Positions 1 through 6,818 of a stretch of 7,359 nt of DNA are shown here, piece by piece (the stretch's first letter is position 1; each line of letters begins with the position of its first letter). Under the pieces are notes generated by a model. The model worked only from the letters and a program-made list of their open reading frames with translations, did no database searches and was not told the DNA's origin. Made by a program: the position numbers and the translations under genes. Source of the stretch: Spirochaetes bacterium RIFOXYC1_FULL_54_7 (GTDB lineage Bacteria > Spirochaetota > Spirochaetia > Treponematales > UBA12059); contig MIBM01000186.1 in NCBI GenBank assembly GCA_001830645.1, forward strand, positions 1 through 7,359, in the 5' to 3' direction.

Positions 1-7
1 TACCTGG

Positions 8-27
8 AAAAAGCCACGGTGATGTGG
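8..27 (-). terminator. possible weak terminator after typA
   Basis: Read on the minus strand, just downstream of the typA stop codon, a short hairpin (CCAC, six-base loop, GTGG) is followed one base later by five T residues. The position is right for an intrinsic terminator, but the stem is only four base pairs. It may be inefficient or coincidental. Confidence 0.3.
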
Positions 28-59
28 ATCTCGCCTTCAGGCACTGCCGGGCGATGGAA

Positions 60-1892
60 TTACCTGTTGTCCCTTTTGTAGGTCTTCCGTCCATGGGCAT
101 CCAGGATGGCCTTCCTGAGCCTGATGGACTTCGGGGTAACCTCCACCATCTCGTCGTCCTGCAGGTACTGGATGGCGCGCTCCAGGGTCATGGGCTGTAC
201 CGGGGTCAGGGTCAAAGCCTCGTCCTTGGTGGTGGAACGCATGTTGGACAGTTTCTTTTCCTTGGCGGGATTTACGTTGAGGTCCATGTCCAGGTTGTGC
301 TCCCCTATGATCATGCCCTCGTAGATCTGCTCCCCCGGGGTTATGAACAGCCGGCCCCGGGGCTCCAGATGGTACAGGCCATAGGTAACGCCGACGCCCG
401 TGCGGTCGGATACCAGGGAGCCGGTGAAGCGCACAGGATAGTCGCCCCGGTACTCCTCGTAGCCGGACATGTAGGAGTTCATGATGCCGGTACCCTTGGT
501 GTCGGTGAGAAAACTGTCACGGTAGCCGATCAGGGCCCGGGACGGTACGGAGAACTCCAGTCGTACCCTGGCCCCGGCATGGCAGGTATATGACAGCATA
601 CGTCCCTTGCGCATGGACATGGTCTCGGTGACTATACCCGCATAGACCTCCATGCAGTCCACCGACAGATGCTCCACAGGTTCAAGCTTCACGCCATCCT
701 TGTACTTGAAGATGACTTCCGGGCGGCTGACACAGATCTCGTAGTCTTCCCGCCTGAGGGTTTCAATCAGGATGACCAGCTGGAACTCTCCGCGGCAGCG
801 CACTATGAAGCCGCCGCCTTCCTTGGCTTCCTCTACCTGTATGGATACGTTCTTGAGGGTCTCTTTGCGCAGCCTTTCCAGGAGCTTGAGGGACTGTACG
901 TTCTTGCCGTCCAGGCCGGACAGGGGAGAGGTGTTCACGAAGAAGCGCATGGCTACCGTGGGCTCGTCTATGAGTATGCGCCTGAGCGCCTTGGGTGCCT
1001 CGCGTGTGCAGATGGTGTCACCGATATGCACGTTTTCGATTCCGGACAGCACGACGATGTCTCCCGGCTCGGCCGATTTGGTCTCTACCAGCTTCACTCC
1101 TGAATAACTATGCAGCTTGGAGATGTTCAGTATTTCGCGCTTGTCGCCTTCGCCTATGCAGACCAGCTTGTCGTCGGACTTGGCCTTGCCGTTCATCACC
1201 TTGCCAATTGCCTGTCTGCCGAAGTAATCGGAATATGACAAGTCGGAGACCAGCATCTGGAAGGGCTCATCCTTGGTGTAGGCCGGTGCGGGAATGTCCC
1301 GCAGTATGGCTTCGAACAGGGGCGTCAGGTCGGAGCCCTCGGCCTCCAGGGTTTCCTGGGCTATGCCCAGTTTGCCTATGGCGTACAGCAGGGGAAAATC
1401 CAGCTGCCTGTCATTGGCCCCGAGGTCTATGAACAGGTCGTAGATCTCGCTGAGCACCTCCGCGGGCCTGGCGTCGGGCCGGTCTATCTTGTTTATGACC
1501 ACCAGGATGGCAAGACCGCTCTCCAGTGCCTTGTTCAGCACGAAACGGGTCTGTGGCAGGGGACCCTCGGAGGCGTCGACCAGAAGTATGGCACCGTCCA
1601 CCATGGACAGGGCGCGTTCCACCTCGCCGCCGAAATCCGCATGTCCGGGGGTATCCAGAATGTTGATCTTTACATCCTGCCAGACCACCGCGCAATTCTT
1701 GGCGGCTATGGTGATGCCGCGTTCCTTCTCCTGGTCCATGCTGTCCATCAGCCGCTCGGGTGCTTCCTGGCCGACCCGGAAGACCCCGGACTGGCGGAAC
1801 ATGGCATCTACGAGGGTGGTCTTGCCGTGGTCTACGTGGGCTATGATGGCTATATTGCGTATGGTCTGGTTGGCTGCGTTTCTGTGGGGCAA
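60..1892 (-). CDS. typA: TypA/BipA ribosome-associated GTPase
   Basis: Translational GTPase of the TypA/BipA family. In characterised bacteria it binds the ribosome at the EF-G site and aids 50S assembly and growth under stress or cold. From the TTG at 1892 the protein has 610 residues, the family's usual length. G motifs are visible: G1 AHVDHGKTT (18-26), G2 RGIT (58-61), G3 DTPGH (80-84), G4 NKID (134-137). The rest matches elongation-factor domains II, III and V plus the TypA C-terminal domain, ending in a basic tail. The open frame runs far upstream, but those ~207 residues are antisense to the membrane gene. The TTG is preceded by AGGA seven bases away (1900-1903), and homologues begin about ten residues before the [13 protein letters not shown] block, so I chose it. 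The G5 region reads YAIGKLG where many TypA proteins have YASA. Identity is certain; the exact start is likely. Confidence 0.96.
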   Translation of the reverse strand: MPHRNAANQTIRNIAIIAHVDHGKTTLVDAMFRQSGVFRVGQEAPERLMDSMDQEKERGITIAAKNCAVVWQDVKINILDTPGHADFGGEVERALSMVDGAILLVDASEGPLPQTRFVLNKALESGLAILVVINKIDRPDARPAEVLSEIYDLFIDLGANDRQLDFPLLYAIGKLGIAQETLEAEGSDLTPLFEAILRDIPAPAYTKDEPFQMLVSDLSYSDYFGRQAIGKVMNGKAKSDDKLVCIGEGDKREILNISKLHSYSGVKLVETKSAEPGDIVVLSGIENVHIGDTICTREAPKALRRILIDEPTVAMRFFVNTSPLSGLDGKNVQSLKLLERLRKETLKNVSIQVEEAKEGGGFIVRCRGEFQLVILIETLRREDYEICVSRPEVIFKYKDGVKLEPVEHLSVDCMEVYAGIVTETMSMRKGRMLSYTCHAGARVRLEFSVPSRALIGYRDSFLTDTKGTGIMNSYMSGYEEYRGDYPVRFTGSLVSDRTGVGVTYGLYHLEPRGRLFITPGEQIYEGMIIGEHNLDMDLNVNPAKEKKLSNMRSTTKDEALTLTPVQPMTLERAIQYLQDDEMVEVTPKSIRLRKAILDAHGRKTYKRDNR

Positions 1893-1937
1893 TGAATTGT
1901 CCTGATTTCTCTTGGATCCGGCGGGGGAATGGGTGCC

Positions 1938-1943
1938 ATTATA
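1938..1943 (-). promoter_or_regulatory. typA promoter, -10 box
   Basis: A perfect TATAAT lies on the minus strand, so transcription would start near 1931, about 38 bases before the typA TTG. At the usual 17-base spacing the -35 position (about 1961-1966) reads TATCCG, a poor match, which leaves room for activator dependence. The call rests on the -10 match and position only. Confidence 0.5.
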
Positions 1944-1959
1944 ACCGAATAACGTCCCA

Positions 1960-1992
1960 GCGGATAGGGCACTCCGGCGGATAGAGTGCCTT
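1960..1992. promoter_or_regulatory. dyad and direct repeat in typA/membrane-gene divergent region
   Basis: GGCACTC (1968-1974) and GAGTGCC (1984-1990) form a perfect 7-bp inverted repeat with a nine-base spacer. It extends to nine pairs (1966-1992) if one G-T pair is allowed. GCGGATAG also occurs twice, at 1960-1967 and 1977-1984, 17 bases apart. The structure touches the expected -35 region of the typA promoter and lies about 50 bp upstream of the membrane-gene promoter, so it could be an operator for either. No T-run follows on either strand, which argues against a terminator. Confidence 0.4.
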
Positions 1993-2043
1993 GGTGGATG
2001 GAACGAAGGATCCCTTTTCAGCAGGATCCATGCCTTTACCGCG

Positions 2044-2072
2044 TTGACAAGCTTCAACATCCGCCTTAGCGT
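2044..2072 (+). promoter_or_regulatory. promoter for the membrane-protein gene
   Basis: A perfect -35 TTGACA (2044-2049) is followed, after 17 bases, by TAGCGT (2067-2072), which keeps the three most conserved -10 positions (T1, A2, T6). Transcription would start near 2079. The TTG that could be read as a start codon at 2044 is the beginning of this -35 box, so translation should begin further in. Confidence 0.5.
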
Positions 2073-2130
2073 GTTGGCAATGGTACAGGAATCATTCAAA
2101 TCCGGACATGCCGGGTCAGACGAGGACGAA

Positions 2131-3135
2131 ATGCAGGAAGTCCAGTTCTTCTGCATCTTGTCTCCAAAAGAAAGATACGTGGTCTGGGCCAGGGATGCCC
2201 GGGCTGCCCGTGCCTTGTGCCTGCAGGATACCGGCAGACAGCCTGATGTCGTGCTCACAGGAGACCCCCAGACCGCTGGTGGCATGACGCCCCTGGCCGC
2301 CCAGAAGCGGCTATCCGGGCCCTTCCAGCTGATGACCCTCGTATACGGTGCCTGGTATCTGGTCATACAGCCTTTGATCGGCTTCTCCCTGCCCTTCGCC
2401 ATGGAGCCTCTGACCATAATGAAAGGCCAGGTTCCCGGCGGTCTGGTGTTTGCAGCCTTCCAGGCTCTGTACGCACTGGCAATCCTGAGCATGCTCCTGC
2501 TCACCGGCCGCAACGAGCGCTATACCAACCGCACCCATCTAGGCCTGCTCAACGGGCTCATAGCCTCGGGGCTCTGCGGCTTCTTCATTGCTTTTGCCGC
2601 TGTTGATGGCTCTCCCGGCCTGAGCCGCGCTGGCCTGGATGCCCTGGCCGTGGGCTCCTTTGTCATTCTGGCTTATCTGATGCTGCACACCATGGTGACT
2701 GGTCGATTGCCTGGCTTCAGTACAGCTGGCCCGGGTGCAGCATCCTGTCCGGCTCTTATCCGACGGCTGCGGAACAACCCGTACAGTGTGGAGCTGATAT
2801 CCCTTGCCGGCCTGCCTGCCCTGTGGCTGAATGCTGAAGTTTCCCGGGGGCTGCTGCAGTACCCCTTGCAGCTGATCCAGCGGGACCTGAGTGCCGGCCG
2901 GGCCGGGATTGGCATGGAACTCGGGTTGGTCTTCCTTCTGCTATACGGAACGATCGTTTATGCCCTGCTGGTCTACCCATCCCGCACCATTGGCATCCAC
3001 GATATGGAACACGGCAGGCTGCACAGGGTGGTTCAGAAGAAGCCCCCGGTCCTGAAAATTTTTTTCCTGTCCTATCTTGGCTATCTGGCAGCCCTGGCCA
3101 TCAACATGCTTTTCGGGTTGTTCCTTCCGGCCTGA
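2131..3135 (+). CDS. unrecognised multi-pass membrane protein
   Basis: I do not recognise a family. The 334-residue product has a short soluble N-terminal segment of about 60 residues, rich in Ala and Arg (around WARDARAARALC, 19-30). Hydrophobic spans follow at about 67-89, 104-125, 138-158, 169-190, 261-282 and 307-332, with a weaker one near 219-236. This makes six or seven membrane passes in the cytoplasmic membrane. There is no signal peptide and no obvious catalytic motif. Basic, polar loops lie at about 192-218 (RLRNN) and 284-306. The chosen ATG has GAGGA four bases upstream (2122-2126). Upstream in-frame starts at 2044 (inside the -35 box) and 2080 (no ribosome-binding site) are less likely. 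It is divergent from typA and convergent with the methyltransferase gene, so it appears to be a single-gene transcript. The open frame with consistent hydrophobic pattern makes it a real gene; the function is unknown. Confidence 0.8.
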   Translation: MQEVQFFCILSPKERYVVWARDARAARALCLQDTGRQPDVVLTGDPQTAGGMTPLAAQKRLSGPFQLMTLVYGAWYLVIQPLIGFSLPFAMEPLTIMKGQVPGGLVFAAFQALYALAILSMLLLTGRNERYTNRTHLGLLNGLIASGLCGFFIAFAAVDGSPGLSRAGLDALAVGSFVILAYLMLHTMVTGRLPGFSTAGPGAASCPALIRRLRNNPYSVELISLAGLPALWLNAEVSRGLLQYPLQLIQRDLSAGRAGIGMELGLVFLLLYGTIVYALLVYPSRTIGIHDMEHGRLHRVVQKKPPVLKIFFLSYLGYLAALAINMLFGLFLPA

Positions 3136-3138
3136 GCC

Positions 3139-3882
3139 TCATGCCAGGCTGGCCATCATCACCGCGGCGGCCACGGCCACGCTCAGGGATTCACCACGGC
3201 CACTGCCGGGTATGGTGGCTATGTCGTCCGCCAGGGCCAGTATGGCCTCCGAAGGCCCCCTGGCCTCGTTGGAGAACACGAAGATACTGTCAGGGTCCCG
3301 GCTGAACTCCCGGTAATCCCTGCCGTCCAGGTCCGCGACAACCAAGCGGTACCGGGACTTCAATGCTGCCAGTCGTTCTTCCAGATATTCACAGATGATG
3401 AAGCGGGTCCTGAACACTGCACCCATGCTGGAGCGCACAGCCTTGCCGTTGAAGGGGTCCACGCAGCTCTCACCCAGCAGCAGTTCGGTAAACCCGAACC
3501 AGTCCGCACTGCGGACTATGCCGCCCAGGTTGCGCGGATCAGCCACATCAAAAAGTGCAGGCAGGCAGCCTGATTCGGGTTCATGGCCAAGCAGGCCGCC
3601 GGACTGGAACACGCCGATGAGCCCCTGGGGTGCCTCGGTATCCGACAGTTTCATGAAGTCCTTATCGCCAAGGATCACCGTATTGGCAACCGACAGCAGG
3701 GCGTCGGTCTCTTCATGCCTGCCAAAAAAGCCCTCACGCACGAAGACCGCCTCGCAGGGACAGCCGGAACGCAGCCCGTCCTCCACCACCCGCCAGCCTT
3801 CAGCCAGGAAGAGGCCGCTTTCTGCCCTGGTTTTGCGTAGTTTGAGGGAATCGTAGAATTTCAGATCCTTTGGAGTACTCAT
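3139..3882 (-). CDS. TrmH-family (SpoU) RNA 2'-O-methyltransferase
   Basis: SPOUT-class enzyme that transfers a methyl group from S-adenosylmethionine to a ribose 2'-OH in rRNA or tRNA; it acts in the cytoplasm. The 247 residues match the short TrmH/RlmB-like proteins. An N-terminal substrate-binding domain (about 5-95, with GLFLAEGWRVVEDGL at 23-37) precedes the knotted catalytic domain. Motif 1 is DPRNLGGIVRSADWFG (115-130) with N117 and R124. Motif 2 is FSNEARGPS (203-211) with E206. Motif 3 is IPGSGRGESLSVAVAAA (224-240). Motif 3 usually reads SLNVS, and the Asn is Ser here; motif 2 usually has GNE, and the Gly is Ser. AAGG lies four bases before the ATG. The specific target nucleotide cannot be read from sequence, so I give no symbol. 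The gene ends 3 bp from the oppositely oriented membrane gene. Confidence 0.93.
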   Translation of the reverse strand: MSTPKDLKFYDSLKLRKTRAESGLFLAEGWRVVEDGLRSGCPCEAVFVREGFFGRHEETDALLSVANTVILGDKDFMKLSDTEAPQGLIGVFQSGGLLGHEPESGCLPALFDVADPRNLGGIVRSADWFGFTELLLGESCVDPFNGKAVRSSMGAVFRTRFIICEYLEERLAALKSRYRLVVADLDGRDYREFSRDPDSIFVFSNEARGPSEAILALADDIATIPGSGRGESLSVAVAAAVMMASLA

Positions 3883-3936
3883 GATGCCTTTGATGGTAGC
3901 ATGACTGGCGGGGACAGAGCTAGTTTTGCATTAAGT

Positions 3937-3969
3937 ACTCTGATGGAAAATGGCTAAAATCATCAGAGT
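3937..3969. promoter_or_regulatory. perfect 9-bp inverted repeat, candidate operator
   Basis: ACTCTGATG (3937-3945) and CATCAGAGT (3961-3969) are exact reverse complements separated by a 15-base AT-rich spacer. The repeat lies between the divergent methyltransferase and ATPase genes and ends five bases before the ATPase -35 box. The centre-to-centre distance of the half-sites is 24 bp, a little over two helical turns, which would suit a dimeric or tetrameric regulator. It could also fold as an RNA hairpin if an upstream transcript crosses it. No T-run follows directly, so a terminator is unlikely. Confidence 0.5.
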
Positions 3970-3974
3970 CGCCG

Positions 3975-4003
3975 TTGATATTTGCCTTTTATGGATATAT
4001 ACT
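3975..4003 (+). promoter_or_regulatory. strong sigma-70 promoter for the ATPase gene
   Basis: TTGATA (3975-3980) and TATACT (3998-4003) are separated by exactly 17 bases and each matches consensus at five of six positions. Transcription would begin around 4009-4011, on or beside the ATG at 4010. That ATG has no ribosome-binding site in front of it, so the mRNA may be leaderless. Confidence 0.6.
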
Positions 4004-4009
4004 TCCAGT

Positions 4010-5164
4010 ATGCTTCGTCACAGAATTCTGGATATGGTCAGCATCTCTGCAAAAAAATCCTTGTTCCTCTTTGGTCCCCGGAGCACAGGCAAGACCACAC
4101 TCCTGAAAATGCAATTCCGGGAAGATGCAATTATCAACCTGCTCAAGAGTAGTACTTACCTTTCACTTTCCCACAATCCGTCCGATCTGACCGGTATGGT
4201 CAAGGAAATCCGCAGGACAAGTCCGGCTGTGATCATCGATGAAATCCAGAAATTACCCCTGCTTCTGGACGAAGTCCATCACCTGATAGAATCCGGGTAT
4301 GATCGTTTCATACTTACTGGATCGAGCGGGCGTAAGCTGAAGCGCGGCGGGGTAAACCTGCTTGCCGGCCGGGCTTGGCAGTGCAACATGTATCCACTTT
4401 CATTTGCCGAGATTGATGACTTTGATCTTGGCCGCTACCTGTTATACGGCGGGCTTCCGCAGGTGTATGACAGCGCTTACCCCGAAGAAGAACTTGATGC
4501 TTATATAAACACTTACCTTAAAGAAGAGATAAAAGAAGAGGCCCTGGTCCAGAACTTTACCCACTTTTCCCGCTTTCTTAAATTAGCGGCCCTTTCCAAT
4601 ACCGGACAGCTCAATTACGCCAATGTGTCCCAGGAAACAGGCATACCGGCTACCTCGGTACGGTCATACTTCGAAATATTGTCGGATACCTTTGTCGGCT
4701 TCATGCTTGATCCCTGGCGAAAGTCAGTAAAACGGAAAGCTGTGGCTACGGGAAAATTCTATTTCTTTGATGTAGGGGTCGCCAATTTCCTGAACGGAGT
4801 TTCCGTGTTGAACCATAACTCTCCGGAATTCGGGAAAAGCCTTGAACATTTCATTGCCATGGAGCTCCGGGCTTATCTATCATACAGGCGCATCAAGAAA
4901 GAGCTTTCCTTCTGGCGAAGCCAATCCGGTGCCGAGGTTGATTTCCTGGTTGGCGAGGACATGGCCATCGAGGTCAAATCGACTACCCGGGTTACGGACA
5001 GACATCTCAAAGGCCTGCGGGCACTCAAGGAAGAAAACCTCATCAAGCAGTTCTTCCTGGTTTCCCTTGATGCGGTGGAGCGGGAGACGCCGGATGGCAT
5101 CCGCCTCCTGTACTGGAAAGGCTTTCTGCAAAGACTCTGGGACGGTTCCCTGCTGGAGCGCTGA
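4010..5164 (+). CDS. AAA-type ATPase with C-terminal DUF4143 domain
   Basis: This is one of the widespread stand-alone AAA_14/DUF4143 ATPases, whose cellular role is poorly defined. From ATG 4010 it has 384 residues. Walker A is GPRSTGKTT (22-30), Walker B is AVIIDEIQKL (73-82), and a sensor-like LTGSSGRKL lies at 102-110. A helical, winged-helix-like stretch (about 185-235) follows. The C-terminal domain has a restriction-nuclease-like pattern: E285, D311 in SGAEVDFLV and E321-x-K323 in AIEVKS. The frame stays open back to an ATG at 3950, but those 20 extra residues overlap the promoter and dyad, and homologues begin close to the RHRIL segment, so 4010 is preferred. Neither start has a good ribosome-binding site. 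The gene is visibly more AT-rich than typA or the acetyltransferase gene, suggesting horizontal acquisition. It has no partner gene beside it, so a two-gene toxin-antitoxin or defence role is not supported. Confidence 0.9.
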   Translation: MLRHRILDMVSISAKKSLFLFGPRSTGKTTLLKMQFREDAIINLLKSSTYLSLSHNPSDLTGMVKEIRRTSPAVIIDEIQKLPLLLDEVHHLIESGYDRFILTGSSGRKLKRGGVNLLAGRAWQCNMYPLSFAEIDDFDLGRYLLYGGLPQVYDSAYPEEELDAYINTYLKEEIKEEALVQNFTHFSRFLKLAALSNTGQLNYANVSQETGIPATSVRSYFEILSDTFVGFMLDPWRKSVKRKAVATGKFYFFDVGVANFLNGVSVLNHNSPEFGKSLEHFIAMELRAYLSYRRIKKELSFWRSQSGAEVDFLVGEDMAIEVKSTTRVTDRHLKGLRALKEENLIKQFFLVSLDAVERETPDGIRLLYWKGFLQRLWDGSLLER

Positions 5165-5165
5165 G

Positions 5166-5204
5166 CAAGCCTTTCCCCGTTTGCAAAGCAGCAGGCAGGG
5201 CTTG
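5166..5204 (+). terminator. weak stem-loop after the ATPase gene
   Basis: CAAGCCTT (5166-5173) can pair with AGGGCTTG (5197-5204), with one G-T pair and a 23-base loop that contains the palindrome TTTGCAAA. It begins right after the ATPase stop codon, but no T-run follows, so an intrinsic terminator is doubtful. Confidence 0.25.
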
Positions 5205-5282
5205 ATTCATCGTCATGGAGTAGCAGCATTGGCGCTGCCTGTAATCACGCCAGCGGGTTCCGGAAAAAGTGGAATCCATTCG

Positions 5283-5288
5283 TATAAT
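5283..5288 (+). promoter_or_regulatory. candidate promoter (-10) for the acetyltransferase gene
   Basis: A perfect TATAAT sits in the 203-bp gap before the acetyltransferase gene. The -35 position is weak (TTCCGG at 5258-5263, with a long 19-base spacer). Transcription would begin near 5295, giving a leader of about 73 bases. Within the leader, TGTGA (5302-5306) and TCACA (5330-5334) are inverted but too far apart for a CRP-type site. Confidence 0.4.
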
Positions 5289-5367
5289 GAAAATTTAACC
5301 TTGTGATCATCCTTCTTTTGCTCCTATCCTCACATCACGGCAAGTAGGTGGAAACGGAGAGCCAGGC

Positions 5368-6291
5368 ATGTGGTATTACGACAAGGCTTTTGAATCATCG
5401 GGCAACGACCTTATGAAGATGTGCGGACTCATGATCAAGCTGAACCGGATTGAAGGACCACACTCCGACTGGACCCTCGGGCGGGTCGTGGACTGGAAAT
5501 ACGGCTTATGGAACCCTGAAAAGCTGAGTGAATCATTCTTTGCGCGGTACTGCCGCCTGTGGTATGACAGGCCTGGCGCGCTGGCAGGTTTCGCCCTTTC
5601 CGAGAACGGAAATGGTGATTTCTGCATATTTGCCCGGGAGCCGTATTGCTTCCTCTATGCGGACATGATAGCCTGGGCAGAGCAGGAACTCGCTCCTGGA
5701 CAAGTGGCTTTGACCATGACCGTGCCCGAGGAAGACACGGAACGCCGGGCTGCCATCGAGCTCGCCTGCCTTGGCAACGAGGGGCACTGTGAAACCACGG
5801 CCTGGTACCGCATTGAAGATTTCCAGCTCGCCGGTACCGAACTTCCTCCCGGCTTTGCGCTCCTGTCCATGGTGGAATATGGCGATTATGCCGGGCAACG
5901 TACCCTGAAAAATGCGGCTTTTAGTGCTGGAGCGCCTATGGATGAGGCCAGGCTTTTTGCCTTCAGCCATGTGCGTGAAAGCCCTTTGTACGACCCTGCC
6001 ATGGATATCGTGCTTGTGAACGACAGGAGCGAGGCTGTTGCCGGCTGTGAGGGTTTCATAGACTACGAGAACGGTGTCATGGAAGTGGAGCGGGTGTGCA
6101 CCGCCCCTGAGTACCGCAGGCGCGGCTTTGCCGGCGCGGTCATCCGCGAGTGCGTACGCAGAGGCATGAACCGTGGCAACAAGGCAGCCCAGATAAGCGG
6201 CCTCAACGAGAATACGATCCAGCTCAATACCTCCTTCGGCAGGCATAGCGCCATAAGGCATCTGGAGTACCGTAAGCTTGTTCGTCCTTGA
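5368..6291 (+). CDS. GNAT-family N-acetyltransferase, probably two-domain
   Basis: The C-terminal half (about 165-305) is a GNAT fold. A beta strand, VMEVERVCTAPEYR (237-250), leads into the acetyl-CoA pyrophosphate-binding loop RRRGFAGAVIREC (250-262), the family's R/Q-x-x-G-x-A/G signature. A later strand and helix (QISGLNENTIQLNTSFG, 275-291) match motif B. The N-terminal half (about 25-155) has GNAT-like spacing, with a strand around GALAGFALSENGNGDFCIF (70-88), but no clear acetyl-CoA loop. It is probably a degenerate tandem copy, as in other 300-residue GNATs. GGAG lies eight bases before the ATG. The substrate (small amine, peptide or antibiotic) cannot be told. Nothing is co-directional and close enough to form an operon, so the gene appears to be transcribed alone from the TATAAT at 5283. 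Confidence 0.88.
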   Translation: MWYYDKAFESSGNDLMKMCGLMIKLNRIEGPHSDWTLGRVVDWKYGLWNPEKLSESFFARYCRLWYDRPGALAGFALSENGNGDFCIFAREPYCFLYADMIAWAEQELAPGQVALTMTVPEEDTERRAAIELACLGNEGHCETTAWYRIEDFQLAGTELPPGFALLSMVEYGDYAGQRTLKNAAFSAGAPMDEARLFAFSHVRESPLYDPAMDIVLVNDRSEAVAGCEGFIDYENGVMEVERVCTAPEYRRRGFAGAVIRECVRRGMNRGNKAAQISGLNENTIQLNTSFGRHSAIRHLEYRKLVRP

Positions 6292-6300
6292 AAAGCTATG

Positions 6301-6313
6301 CCAACTGGCTTGA
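6301..6313 (+). repeat. 13-bp direct repeat, left copy
   Basis: CCAACTGGCTTGA occurs here, nine bases after the acetyltransferase stop codon, and again exactly at 6819-6831. The two copies bracket the hydrolase remnant. The bases flanking each copy differ, and no terminal inverted repeats sit just inside them. Confidence 0.7.
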
Positions 6314-6351
6314 TGCAAACTCTCTCCAGCCAGCCCGGGCCTTCAAGCCAG
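6305..6351 (+). repeat. inverted repeat after the acetyltransferase gene
   Basis: CTGGCTTGA (6305-6313) and TCAAGCCAG (6343-6351) are exact 9-bp reverse complements with a 29-base loop. A competing AGCCAG inside the loop (6328-6333) could also pair with CTGGCT. The position 13 bases after the stop codon suggests a 3' transcript structure, but there is no T-run, so it is not a standard terminator. The left arm is part of the 13-bp direct repeat. Confidence 0.4.
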
Positions 6352-6818
6352 GGATGGGTAAAATGCTCCCGGAACCACTTAACCTACATGGGACGACCCT
6401 GGTGTTTTATGGTCTCCCCGATGGATGATTCGATCCTGGCAAGATCCCGGGCTACCCGGTCCATTTGCCAGAGAAGGGTATCATTGAGGCTCCCAGCCGT
6501 ACCGGTAAGAAGTATCATGCCCGTAAAGGGATCCATTCGATAAAGGGCAGGAGCCAGCAAAGCCCCCTCGCTGTGTCCGAGTACTACGATCCGGTCAGGA
6601 TCGATCTCCGGGCGTTCCTTCAGGAAGGCGAGGGCAAGATGGGCATCGGACAGCAGATCCGTTCGTCCGGCTCCTTCAGGCTTCCTGCGATCGTGGCTTC
6701 AGCAGCTCCGGCAATCGCGGGCTTGCCTTGTATGATAATTTCATGGGTGGTCATTGGTGTTTTCTCCTGGTTAATCCATCCCGCCAGGGACGATGATAGT
6801 GCTTATGGAACGTAGTTT

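Larger units (their letters stand above)
6301..6754 (-). pseudogene. alpha/beta hydrolase remnant with deletion, frameshift and stop
   Basis: On the minus strand an ATG at 6754, with AGGAG nine bases upstream (6764-6768), opens a short frame. It reads MTTHEIIIQGKPAIAGAA and on to about AGSLKEPDE, then stops at 6620. A second minus frame takes over by 6659: DLLSDAHLALAFLKERPEI, then DPDRIVVLGHSEGALLAPAL. This includes the GHSEG nucleophile elbow (6564-6578) of serine hydrolases. Only about 61 codons separate the start from the elbow Ser, where relatives have well over 100, so the oxyanion-hole region is probably deleted along with a frame change. A TAG (6384-6386) then interrupts the second frame; beyond it VKWFREHFTHPWLEG still looks protein-like. 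The catalytic Asp and His segment is missing, cut off near the acetyltransferase gene. The 5' and 3' limits are approximate. The family call rests on the elbow and its context and is fairly firm; the native substrate is unknown. Confidence 0.75.

Noticed and set aside
24..1432. Several plus-strand open frames of 70-190 codons across typA
   Set aside because: They are antisense to the conserved typA gene, show no family-like motifs, and are expected in GC-rich sequence.
2044..2130. A longer membrane protein starting at TTG 2044 or ATG 2080
   Set aside because: The TTG is part of a perfect -35 box, and ATG 2080 has no ribosome-binding site and lies at the predicted transcript start. ATG 2131 has GAGGA in front.
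1893..2513. A 207-residue N-terminal extension of TypA in the same open frame
   Set aside because: It lies antisense to the membrane gene and its promoter, lacks TypA-like sequence, and would make the protein far longer than the family. The TTG at 1892 with a ribosome-binding site explains the start.
3950..4009. ATPase start at ATG 3950
   Set aside because: The ATG lies in the spacer of the 9-bp dyad and upstream of the best promoter; the added 20 residues do not look like the family's N-terminus.
6384..6386. Readthrough or recoding of the TAG in the hydrolase frame
   Set aside because: The same gene also has a frame change, an internal loss and a missing 3' end, so decay is the simpler explanation.
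6298..6815. Plus-strand open frames of 81 and 116 codons
   Set aside because: They are antisense to the hydrolase remnant, whose minus-strand translation is clearly protein-like (GHSEG and flanks); the plus-strand translations show no recognisable domain.
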